Source: an uncultured Collinsella sp. | GTDB lineage: Bacteria > Actinomycetota > Coriobacteriia > Coriobacteriales > Coriobacteriaceae | NCBI GenBank assembly: GCA_900544115.1 | Contig: UQTW01000001.1 | Location: 1 to 64,000, forward strand | Direction: 5' to 3' | Length of the DNA: 64,000 nt | Shown here: piece by piece, positions 24,773 to 33,700 of the stretch | Position numbering within the stretch: position 1 is the first letter of the stretch | Layout of the letters: each line of letters opens with the position of its first letter | Notes under the pieces: generated by a model | Database searches by the model: none | What the model was told of the DNA's origin: nothing | Seen by the model: the letters and a program-made list of their open reading frames with translations, nothing else | Translations under genes and position numbers: made by a program

Positions 24773-27700
24773 CTACATGTGCTTGCGACGACGATCGCCC
24801 AGCGTCACGCCCGCTGCCACGAGCGTCACACCGCCGATGACGAAGACCTCGCCCACAAGCGCGGAGGTGTCGCCGGTCTGGGCAAGTACTCCCGACGTGG
24901 TCTGCTTCTTGGCAGCAGACGCCTTTGCGGCGGCCTGCGTAACCTGGGGCTTGGCCTGAGGCTTGCTCTGCGGCTCGGCCTTGGGATGATACTTGTCGTA
25001 CTCGGCCTGTGCGGCAGCCAGGGCATCCTTGGCATCGCCAAGCTCGGCAAGCGCGGCGGCATAGGCGTCGTTGGCATCGGACAGCTTGGCATCGGCATCG
25101 CTCAGAGCAGCCTTGAGGCCAGCGGCGGCATCGACGGCGGCCTTATAGCGAGCGTAGGCAGCGTTCAGCTTGACCAGCTTCTCGTTGCCCGTCGTGCCCG
25201 CGGCAAGGGATGCCTTGTGGTCGACAGCCTCAAGATCGGCCTTGAGTGCCTCGTCGTTGGCAAGCTCGGCCTTGGCCTTGACGATCTCGAGGTTCGCATC
25301 GACGACAACTTCGTTGGCGGCATCGAGCTGCTTCTGGGCATCGGCGACACCGGCGACGGCAGCGTCATAGGCGGCCTTGGCGTCGTCGACCGCCTTCTGA
25401 GCGCCGGCGAAGCGCTCGAAGGCCTTGTTTGCGGTGGCCAGATCGCCCTCGGCGGCCTTGACCTTCTCCTGTGCGTCGGACAGGGCTTGCTTCTTGGCGG
25501 CAACTGCCTGCTTGGCGTCCGAAAGAGCGGTCGCGGCGTGCACATCTGCGGCCTGGGCCTTGTCAACGCCAGCCTGGGCAGCGTCGTCGGCCTTCTTGGC
25601 CTCGTCTAGCGTGACCTGCTTGTTCGCAAGGTCCGTCTTGGCGGCATCGCGCTTGGCGGTAAGGTCCTTGACCGAAGCCGTGGCGTTGTCATACGCCTCG
25701 TTGGCTTGATCGGACTTTACCTTGGCGGCGTCGCGGGCGCTGCGAGCCTTCGCCTTGTGAGCAGCGGCATCGGCTGCCTTCGTCTTGCTGTCAGCAAGCG
25801 TGGCGTTTGCCTTATCGAGAGCTGCCTGGGCAGTAGCGGCCTTGCTCTTGGCGGCATCGAGGTTCTGCTTGAGGGACTCGATGTCGATTCCGCCGAGTGC
25901 GTCCTTCGCTGCGTCGTATGCCGTCTTCGCGGCGGCGGTGCTGGACTTGGCCTTCTCGTACTCGCCCTTGGCGGTGTTCACGTTCGTGTCGGCCGCGGTA
26001 TAGGCGTCGCGCGCGCTTTCTTGCTTATCTAATGCGTTAGAATAAGCCGTTCCAGCAGTCCCGAAGTTCTTCTGCGCTTCTGCCAGCTTATTCTGCAGCT
26101 GCTTCAGCTGCGCCTTCTGCGCCTGCGTGCCGCCCGCATTGTAGGCGGAATCGATGTAGTCGTTGAGGAGCTTCTTGAACTCGGAGACAGTGAAATCAGC
26201 CTGCGTGTCATCATCGCTGTAATCGAAGATGGTTACCTCGGAATCGGTATTCTTGCCGCTACCGGTCGCGATGCCGATGGCTCTCGTAGAGGCATCGATA
26301 ATGTTGAGATAGTGCCCGCACTCGTGGTAGATGCTGTTGTAGTTCTGATAGATGTAATAGGACTCATATCGATATTTGCCGAGTTTGTCGCCATACTGCT
26401 CTACATACTTGTCGAAAATCTTCTTTTCCTGAGTATAGAGGCCGGTATAGGGCCAGCCGAGGGTATCCTCGGTCTCGCCGCCGGTATATGCGCCGCCTCC
26501 GCCAGCAAGGTTTTCACCGTTGTCGAAGTAGCAGTTCGAGTGTCCCCAGATGTTCGATGAATATGATGTATTAAGGGCGGCTGCCGCAGTCATACGGAGG
26601 CTGACGCTGAGCGCCGACTGACCGTTCGCCTTGCGGAGGTTGTTCTGGGTGTCGAGATATGTCAGGGCGTTGCGCATCTGCTCCAAGGAGAGCGGATTGG
26701 TGTCGCGAGACATATCCTGATCGACGTACTGGTCATACCAGTCGGCCTTGTCCTCAGCACCGGTCAGCATCGATACGGCATCCTGGGCGTTCCTTTTCTG
26801 TGTGGCGGTGAAATCGCTGCTGTTGCTGATGTAGGCCATAAAGCCGAGCATGCCCTTATTGATGACTTCCTGGTCAACGGTCATGTTGGACTTTAGGTCT
26901 GCAATCTGCTGCTCAAGAGCCTCAACCTGGGCATTAGCAGCGTCATAAGCCTTTTCCGCGGCGTTCGAAGCGGCGCAGGCCGCCTCCCACTCGCTGCGCT
27001 TCTGCTGACGGACCTCGACGAGTCGGTCGTACTCCGCCTTCTTGTCGGCTTCGGTCTGCTGGGCCTGCTCGCATGCGGCCTTGGCGGCGTCGCGCTTGCT
27101 GACGGCGGCGTTGTACTCCTTGCTTACCGCATCATATGCAGACTGGGCAGATGCCACGGCGGCGTTGGCGGCGTTGGCCTTCTCCTGCGCGGCGGTGACG
27201 GTAGTCTGCGCAGCCTGCAGGTTCGCCTGTGCGGTGGCGTCGGCATCCGTCGCGGCATTGAGCTCCCTCTGCGCGGTCTTGAGCTCACCAGCAGCAGCGT
27301 TCTTGGCGGCCTCAAGCGCACTCAGGTCAACACCCGTACCCGAGACGGCAGCATCGAGCGCGGCCTGCGCCTGGTTGAACTTCTGCTGGGCGTTATCGCG
27401 CGCGGTGGTTGCGGCTGCGAGAGCAGCGGCAGTCTCCTGCTTCTTGGCCTGGGCAGTCGTCAAAGCTGCCTCGGTATTCTGCTTTTCCTGCTGGGCGCTG
27501 GCCTCGGCAGCCTTGGCCTGGTCCAGATTGTCCTGTGCAGTAGTAACGGCCTTATTGGCGTCATCGAGCTTTGCCTGCGCGTCCTCGACGGCCTTCTTGG
27601 CGGCCTCGTACTCGTCCATACCCATGGCCTCGAGCTTGGCCTGGGCATCATCGAGGGCCTTCTTGGCCTCATCCTGCTTTGCCTTGGCGTCCTTGAGCGC

Positions 27701-28240
27701 CTGGGTCTTATCCTCGACACTCTTGTTGGCCTGTTCGAGCTGATCGTTCAGGTCGCCCAGCTTCTTCTGCTGCTGCTCGGTCTTTTCGACGGCAGCTTTG
27801 AGCTCGTCAATCTTCTCCTGGAGCGCGGCGACTTCTGCTGCGTTCTGCTCGATTTCGTTGTCGCTCACAGCCTGCGAGGCCTGATTCTTTTGCTGCTGTG
27901 CCTGTTTTTGAGACTGGCCCGCCGCATCGGCCTTCTTCTGAGCCGCATCGTAGGCGGCCTGAGCGTCCTTGAGCTGCTTTGCCGACTCCTCTGCCAGCTG
28001 GGCAGCCGTCTTTACGACCGCATGGTTACCGGCGGCAACGGTATTCTCTACAGAACTACCCCCCCCCTGAACAGAATCGCCGTTACCGGTTGACGGTGCG
28101 GCGATTGCCGCCAGCGGCGACATGAGCGGCTGAGCGATGAGGCCCGCCGTCAAAACGGTTGCGACGGCGCGGTTGGCAACGCCCTTGACGTTGACGGCCT
28201 TAGCCCGAGGCTCAAAGTGTTGTGGACTGTAGTTTGCCAT
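24773..28240 (-). CDS. Large LAxTG-anchored surface protein: coiled coil, CAP domain, coiled coil
   Basis: This 1155-residue protein begins with an export signal (hydrophobic VATVLTAGLIAQPLMSPLAA, cleavage likely near residue 48). Residues about 75-440 and 695-1085 are alanine-rich heptad-like coiled coils (repeats of AQAxLDxA). Between them a CAP/SCP-like domain carries GHSNCYFDNGENLAGG and YHECGHYLNIIDAS. The C-terminus has a proline/lysine spacer, the sortase motif LAQTGD near residue 1119, a hydrophobic segment and RRRKHM, which fits class E-type sorting to peptidoglycan. A G9 tract after the signal peptide could switch expression. AGGGAG lies eight bases before the ATG. Its ligand is unknown; an adhesin-like role is inferred. 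Confidence 0.9.
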   Translation of the reverse strand: MANYSPQHFEPRAKAVNVKGVANRAVATVLTAGLIAQPLMSPLAAIAAPSTGNGDSVQGGGSSVENTVAAGNHAVVKTAAQLAEESAKQLKDAQAAYDAAQKKADAAGQSQKQAQQQKNQASQAVSDNEIEQNAAEVAALQEKIDELKAAVEKTEQQQKKLGDLNDQLEQANKSVEDKTQALKDAKAKQDEAKKALDDAQAKLEAMGMDEYEAAKKAVEDAQAKLDDANKAVTTAQDNLDQAKAAEASAQQEKQNTEAALTTAQAKKQETAAALAAATTARDNAQQKFNQAQAALDAAVSGTGVDLSALEAAKNAAAGELKTAQRELNAATDADATAQANLQAAQTTVTAAQEKANAANAAVASAQSAYDAVSKEYNAAVSKRDAAKAACEQAQQTEADKKAEYDRLVEVRQQKRSEWEAACAASNAAEKAYDAANAQVEALEQQIADLKSNMTVDQEVINKGMLGFMAYISNSSDFTATQKRNAQDAVSMLTGAEDKADWYDQYVDQDMSRDTNPLSLEQMRNALTYLDTQNNLRKANGQSALSVSLRMTAAAALNTSYSSNIWGHSNCYFDNGENLAGGGGAYTGGETEDTLGWPYTGLYTQEKKIFDKYVEQYGDKLGKYRYESYYIYQNYNSIYHECGHYLNIIDASTRAIGIATGSGKNTDSEVTIFDYSDDDTQADFTVSEFKKLLNDYIDSAYNAGGTQAQKAQLKQLQNKLAEAQKNFGTAGTAYSNALDKQESARDAYTAADTNVNTAKGEYEKAKSSTAAAKTAYDAAKDALGGIDIESLKQNLDAAKSKAATAQAALDKANATLADSKTKAADAAAHKAKARSARDAAKVKSDQANEAYDNATASVKDLTAKRDAAKTDLANKQVTLDEAKKADDAAQAGVDKAQAADVHAATALSDAKQAVAAKKQALSDAQEKVKAAEGDLATANKAFERFAGAQKAVDDAKAAYDAAVAGVADAQKQLDAANEVVVDANLEIVKAKAELANDEALKADLEAVDHKASLAAGTTGNEKLVKLNAAYARYKAAVDAAAGLKAALSDADAKLSDANDAYAAALAELGDAKDALAAAQAEYDKYHPKAEPQSKPQAKPQVTQAAAKASAAKKQTTSGVLAQTGDTSALVGEVFVIGGVTLVAAGVTLGDRRRKHM
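28059..28067 (-). repeat. G9 homopolymer tract in the surface-protein gene
   Basis: Nine consecutive Gs on the coding strand span codons for VQGGGSS, just past the signal peptide. Gaining one G places TAG directly after the tract; losing one G gives TAG three codons later. It is the longest homopolymer I noticed in the coding part of the window. Confidence 0.9.
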
Positions 28241-28547
28241 GGCTTTCTCCCTTTGACACGGATGTATCCATACGCTTCAAACTGTAGGTGCCGGTTTTTG
28301 AATTCTGTTGCGCAACATTGGTCACCGGCGGAGTTTTTGAAATTCGCGCTCTCGTGCTTCACAATTTCGTCACATATGTAGGAGCTGGTGCATCATATTC
28401 TTGCGGGATCGAATTGAGCCTGTGATTTGCATTTGCTCCCGCGTCATCCGCCCTATCGGATCCCGCATCCAACAGACACCCCGCCCGCCACGGTGTAGAG
28501 TTAGGACAACGGGCGCGTTGCGCGGCCCGTGCCAGAACGAGGTGGAC
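28241..28547. other. Intergenic region between divergent surface-protein and DUF389 genes
   Basis: I see no gene here. It must hold both divergent promoters but no convincing -35/-10 pair stands out. A 10-bp palindrome GTTGCGCAAC (28307-28316) and a TTCAAA...TTTGAA dyad (28276-28302) lie on the surface-protein side and may be regulator sites. Confidence 0.4.
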
Positions 28548-29687
28548 ATGGAACTCGACAAACAACAGATCAAGCGACTACGCGAACGCCATCACCGGCG
28601 CCACGGCATCCGCCCCGCCCATAGCGAGGCCATGGAGAACGCCACCCGCTTCCTAAAGCAAGCGTTCAATATTCGCGAGGGTCGCGCGCCCTACCACGTG
28701 ATTCGCAAGCGCTTTGTAAACGGGGCACGCCTGACCGGCTCTCACCTGTGCATCCTCATCATCGCCATGCTCATCGCAAGCATCGGCCTCGATATCGACT
28801 CGGACATCGCCATCGTGGGCGCCATGCTCATCTGCCCACTCATGGGCTCGGTCCTTGCCATGGCATACGGCATTGCCACGCTCGACCGCGAGATCACCGT
28901 CGAGGCCGTCGCGGGCCTGGCGCTGCAAATGGCCTTTTGCCTGGTAACGTCCACACTGTACTTTAAGCTCTCGCCCCTTGGCACCACCACGGCCGCCATT
29001 ATCGACAACTCAACGCCCACCGTGTGGGACCTCGCTGTCGCGCTCGCCGGCGGCTTTGCGGGCGGGCTGGGCAACTCACGCGACCAGGAGCCCGCAACGC
29101 TCATCGCCGGCGTAGCCGTGGCGACCGCGCTCATGCCGCCCCTGTGCGCGGCGGGCTATGGCATCGCCATCGCGAGCGGGTCGCTGTTCCTCTCGGCCCT
29201 CTACGAGTTTGGCATCAACGTCGTCTTTATCGCGCTGGCGGCCGAAGCCGTATTGCTTCTTTTGCGTGTACCGCTCAAGCGTGACCTCAACGGCGACGGC
29301 ATTGTGACCGCCGAGGAAAATGCCGAGGTCGACGAGCTGTCACGCAAAGTGCGCCGCCGCATCATCGTGGGCACGGTGATCTTTGCCATCCCCTGCATTA
29401 TTATGACGGCGGGGTCTATTGGCTCGGCGCAGGCCGGCGTGCAAGACGGCTACGGCGTCACCGAAACCACGCGCGAACTTGCCGCGGTGCTGCCGAGTTT
29501 TAAAGATTACACCGTCGCTGTCGAGACCTCGGCTACCGAGGGCGACGAGGAGGGCGTCGTCGAGCGCGAGATTGTCGCCCATGTGACGACAAGCGAGGCG
29601 CTCGGGGAGCACGACCGTCGCGCTGCCCGCAAGCTCATCGACCTCAACGTACCCGAACTCGATCGCGTTGAGTTCGATGTGAAGTGA
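28548..29687 (+). CDS. DUF389 membrane protein with EF-hand-like loop
   Basis: This 379-residue protein has a basic N-terminus (MELDKQQIKRLRERHHRRH) and five to six hydrophobic segments carrying the DUF389 signature SDIAIVGAMLICPLMGSVLA and GLGNSRDQEPATLIAGVAVATALMPPLCAAG. Between membrane segments about residue 245 is a perfect EF-hand consensus loop, DLNGDGIVTAEE, suggesting calcium binding. The last 80 residues form a soluble domain. The start is chosen at 28548 with GAGGTGG upstream; longer reading lacks support. DUF389 proteins are of unknown function. Confidence 0.88.
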   Translation: MELDKQQIKRLRERHHRRHGIRPAHSEAMENATRFLKQAFNIREGRAPYHVIRKRFVNGARLTGSHLCILIIAMLIASIGLDIDSDIAIVGAMLICPLMGSVLAMAYGIATLDREITVEAVAGLALQMAFCLVTSTLYFKLSPLGTTTAAIIDNSTPTVWDLAVALAGGFAGGLGNSRDQEPATLIAGVAVATALMPPLCAAGYGIAIASGSLFLSALYEFGINVVFIALAAEAVLLLLRVPLKRDLNGDGIVTAEENAEVDELSRKVRRRIIVGTVIFAIPCIIMTAGSIGSAQAGVQDGYGVTETTRELAAVLPSFKDYTVAVETSATEGDEEGVVEREIVAHVTTSEALGEHDRRAARKLIDLNVPELDRVEFDVK

Positions 29688-29762
29688 TGCCGGCGCGGGA
29701 TGAATGCTCGCACGGACGCAAGTTACGACGAGGCGCAGACGCGATACGGACACGAGCAAATT

Positions 29763-29803
29763 GCGGGGTGCAGTTCACACCCGAGCCCCGCTCGCTGTTT
29801 TAT
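29763..29803 (+). terminator. Possible terminator after the DUF389 gene
   Basis: GCGGGG and CCCCGC arms are followed by TTTTATT on the plus strand. The hairpin is interrupted, so confidence is moderate. It lies 70-110 bases past the stop codon and before the convergent hypothetical gene. Confidence 0.5.
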
Positions 29804-29812
29804 TGCCGTGAA

Positions 29813-30262
29813 TCAGGCGTCCGCATCGACATCGCCAGACTCCACCGTAAACGCCGGATCGGTGCTCACAAGATAAAATCGGGTCACCTTAGTATTTCTA
29901 ATTAGGTAAATCTGCCCCTGATTGCGTCGGCGCGATATATACGCAACGTGAACCGTGCCGAATTCTTCGCCGTTTTCCTTCTTTAATACCAGGATATTGG
30001 GATCATCCGTACGCTTAAACTGCCCGTCAACGCAGCTGCCGTCTTTGTCGACCAGTTGCCAACGATGGTTATCCTCTTCAAGAAAGGCCAGGGTTTCCAG
30101 ACTTGTTTTGTCATCCCGATAGTAACCGTCAATGGCAAAGCCTTCGGAAACGCATTCCTGCATATAGGATGTTTCTCGATTTATAGCAAACTGCCCTGCA
30201 GCGCCCAGGAGCACAGCCAGGCAAACCACTGCAAGGGTTATCGAAATAACACGGCGATCCAT
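29813..30262 (-). CDS. Hypothetical exported or membrane-anchored protein
   Basis: This 149-residue protein starts MDRRVISITLAVVCLAVLLGA, a single N-terminal hydrophobic helix that is either a signal peptide or an anchor. The rest is a hydrophilic beta-rich domain with FAIDGYYRDDKTSLETLAF and GTVHVAYISRRRNQGQIYLI. I do not recognise the family. It converges with the DUF389 gene and is followed upstream by a long palindrome. Coding is supported by its length, an N-terminal export pattern and normal codon use. Confidence 0.65.
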   Translation of the reverse strand: MDRRVISITLAVVCLAVLLGAAGQFAINRETSYMQECVSEGFAIDGYYRDDKTSLETLAFLEEDNHRWQLVDKDGSCVDGQFKRTDDPNILVLKKENGEEFGTVHVAYISRRRNQGQIYLIRNTKVTRFYLVSTDPAFTVESGDVDADA

Positions 30263-30437
30263 GTTAGCCCAACCGATAGTTGTTTAACGGAGCACGAAAC
30301 ATACCCGGAACCTCCGATATCAGGGGGAACGTCGCCAGCAGGCTGGCGACAATCATATGTTTCCAACATCAAACCATATGGTTACAACTCGTTGGAGATA
30401 GGTTCCATGAACGGACGGTAATTTGCGGCGAACGGCT

Positions 30438-30673
30438 ACATATGTTCATTATCTCAGGGTTCCGGAGGCTATTTTTGGCGCCACCGAGGCATTGTTTTCG
30501 GAAGTATGCGGCAAATTCCGGAACTCTCGAGCATACCCCGGTTTTTCGCCAATAAAACCGCAGGTACAGAGCTTGGACATATCCAGTGTGTTCGGCCTAT
30601 TCAAATTTTGCCGCATACTTCCGAAATCCGAGTCCGCTGAAAGCGCCTGCAACGCCATTTGCGCAACATATGT
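30438..30673. repeat. 236-bp palindromic element
   Basis: Perfect 20-bp arms TTTCGGAAGTATGCGGCAAA (30496-30515) and complement (30607-30626) lie within weaker outer arms ACATATGTT (30438-30446) and AACATATGT (30665-30673). The 480-bp interval 30263-30743 holds only this and the next terminator. A short open frame across it has no Shine-Dalgarno and looks incidental. Confidence 0.75.
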
Positions 30674-30680
30674 CCAGCAA

Positions 30681-30715
30681 AAACGGGTGGTAGCCGTACC
30701 GGCTACCACCCGTTT
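30681..30715 (-). terminator. Intrinsic terminator of the activase/dehydratase gene
   Basis: A perfect 15-bp stem AAACGGGTGGTAGCC (30681-30695) with its complement (30701-30715) is followed on the minus strand by TTTTTG. It lies 29 bases past the stop codon. Confidence 0.93.
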
Positions 30716-30743
30716 GTCTCATATCCAGCCCATAGCAGGCCAG

Positions 30744-33700
30744 CTACTTCTTAATGCCGCGCCCCAGACGCTCGGCGACCGACGCCACGGCCTCCTCGCT
30801 GGCCGGCCCGCAGCTCACGCAGCCATCGTGGGCACGCATCTGGCCGGTGACCTCGTCCATCGCAAGCGGCGCCACCTTCTCGAGCTTAAAGCCCTTGCCG
30901 GCGCGCATGTTCTCCTTCGCCACGCTGATCATGAGCTTAATACGGTTGAGCTGGTTGACCTCGGATGCACCGGGGTCGTAGTCCACCGCGACAATATTGC
31001 TCTCGGGATGTTGGCGGCGCAGCTCCTTGATCACGGCCTTGCCCACCACGTGGTTAGGCAGGCACGCGAAGGGCTGCGTGCAGATAATGTTGGGTGCACC
31101 ATGGTCAATCAGGTCGAGCATCTCGGCCGTGAGCAGCCAACCCTCGCCCATGTTGTTGCACACCGAAAGCACCGTGCGGGCCTTGTCGGCCATGGTGCCG
31201 ATGCGCTCGGGCGCCTCAAAGCGGCGAGACTTCTCGAGCATCTCCTCCACCGGCGTGCGCATCCAGTCCACAAGCTTGATGAGCGCCTGCATGCCCGCGC
31301 GCGTAGTGGCAGAGCTTCCCAGCTCGTCCTTCTGCAGCTCGGCGTTGCTCATGGAGTACAGGAAGAAGTCGAGCAGGCCCGGTACCACGGCCTCGCAGCC
31401 CTCGCGCTCGATCACGTCGACCACGTGGTTGTTGGCCGTGGGGTGGAACTTAACCAAGATCTCGCCGACCACGCCCACGCGCGGCTTGGTGCCCTCGCCC
31501 ACAAGCGGCATGGTATCGAACGCGCGGATGGCCTCGCGGCACAGCTTGGTGTAGTTATGCCTGTTGAACTTGGGCGCTAGCTTGCGAGCGCGTGCCATGT
31601 ACTCCTCGTAGAGCGCGTTGGCGGCACCGGGCGTGGCCTCGTACGGGCGGCAGCGATAGAGCATCTGCATCATCACGTCGCCAAAGAGCACCGCGTAGAC
31701 TGCCTGCTTAAGCAGCGCCGGCGTCAGCTTGAAGCCGGGGTTGTCCTCGCCCAGCGCCACGGCCGAAAGCGAGATCACGGGGATCTCGGGGTGACCGCTC
31801 TCGCGCAGGGCCTTGCGAATGAGGGCGATGTAGTTGGTGGCACGGCAGCCGCCGCCGGTCTGGCTGATGACCACGGCGGTCTTGGACAGGTCGTACCGAC
31901 CGCTCTCGATCGCTTCCATAATCTGGCCCGTCACCAGAATCGACGGATAGCAGATGTCATTGTTCACGTAGCGCAGACCCGCCTCGACGGCATCGTGATC
32001 GGTCGAGGGCAGCAGCTCAAGGTTGTAGCCGGCACCGCGGAACACTTCTTTGACCAGGTCAAAGTGGATCGGCGCCATCTGCGGGCACAGGATGGTGTAG
32101 CCCTCGTCGCGCATCTGCTCGGTAAAGGGCACCTTGGGCCACGCGGTCGAAGCACTCTCGCGCTGCTCCTCGAACGTGTACTTGCGGCTCGCGAACGCGG
32201 GGGCATCCGTGGAGGGTGCCACCGGTGCGGCGTCGCCCTGCTCATAAGCCTCGCCCGCGGCGGTTGCCTCGGCCAGACGCTCGGCCTCCTGGTCCTTGAG
32301 CGCTGCCATGAGTGAGCGGATGCGGATGCGCGCGGCGCCCAGGTTGGACACCTCGTCGATCTTGAGCACGGTGTAGATCTTGCCGCTGGCTTCCAGGATC
32401 TCCTGCACCTGATCGGTGGTCAGAGCATCGAGACCGCAGCCGAAGGAGTTGAGCTGGATCAGGTCCAGGTCGTTGCGCATCGTCACAAAACGGGCGACGG
32501 CGTACAGGCGGCTGTGGTACATCCACTGGTCGACGACGCGAATCGGACGCTCGGGCTTCACCAGATGCGCGAGCGAATCCTCGGTAAAGACCGCGAAGCC
32601 AAAGCTCGAGATAAGCTCGGGCAGGGCATGGTTGATCTCGGGGTCGTTGTGATAAGGACGGCCGGCGAGCACAATGCCGTGGCCGCCGTGATCTTCGACC
32701 CACTTAAGGGCCTCCTCGCCCATGGTCTGGATGTCCTCGTGGAAACGCGCATCGGCCTCAAAGGCAGCGTTGACGGCGGCATCGACCTCGGAGCGTGTGA
32801 TCTTGGGTCCACGCACGCGACCGCGACCAGCTTGCGCATCGGCCACACGGTCGACGGCGAGCACCTGGTACAAGCGGCGTTTGAGCTCGGTCTTATCGTG
32901 ATAGGGCACAAACGGGTACAGGAACTCAATGTTCTGCTCGCGGATCTCGTCGATGTTGAGCGCCAGCGCCGTAGGATAGCTCATGACGATGGGGCAGTTG
33001 TAACAGTTGCCGGCGGTCGGATCCTCCTTGCGCTCCCAGCGCACGCACGGCATCCAAATGAAGTCGACATCGCGGTCGATAAGGTTCATCACATGGCCGT
33101 GGCTCATCTTGGCCGGATAGCACACGCTCTCGGACGGCATGGACTCGATGCCCGCCTGGTAGGTCTTCTTGCTCGACTGGTCGGACAGCTGCACGCTAAA
33201 GCCCAGGCGCGTAAAGAACGCGTGCCAGAAGGGGTAGTTCTCGTACATGTTGAGCGCGCGCGGGATACCCACGGTGCCGCGCGGGGCCTCGTCGGGGCTC
33301 AGCACCTCGCGGTTAAAGAGCAGCTCGTTTTTCTTTTTGAAGAGGTTGGGGGCCTCGGTCTTCTGCTTTTTGTGGCCGGCGCCCTTCTCGCAGCGGTTGC
33401 CGGTGATAAAGCGTCTGCCGCCGCCAAAGTCGTTGACGGTAAGCTGGCAGTTGTTGGAGCAACGGCCGCAGCGGACGTGCTTTTGCGTCACGGTGAGGTG
33501 CGCGATGTCCTCGGCCGAAAGGATGGTCGAGGTGCCGTCGGCACCGGCGCGATCGCGGGCGAGCAGGGCCGCACCGTAGGCGCCCATGCAGCCGGCGATG
33601 TCGGGACGCACGGCATGCACGCCGGTGAGCTGCTCAAACGCGCGCAGCGTGGCGTCGGACATAAAGGTGCCGCCCTGAACGATCACCTGACTGCCGATCT

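Noticed and set aside
30449..30709. 86-codon frame on the minus strand
   Set aside because: It crosses a palindrome and a terminator, has no Shine-Dalgarno and no recognisable domain.
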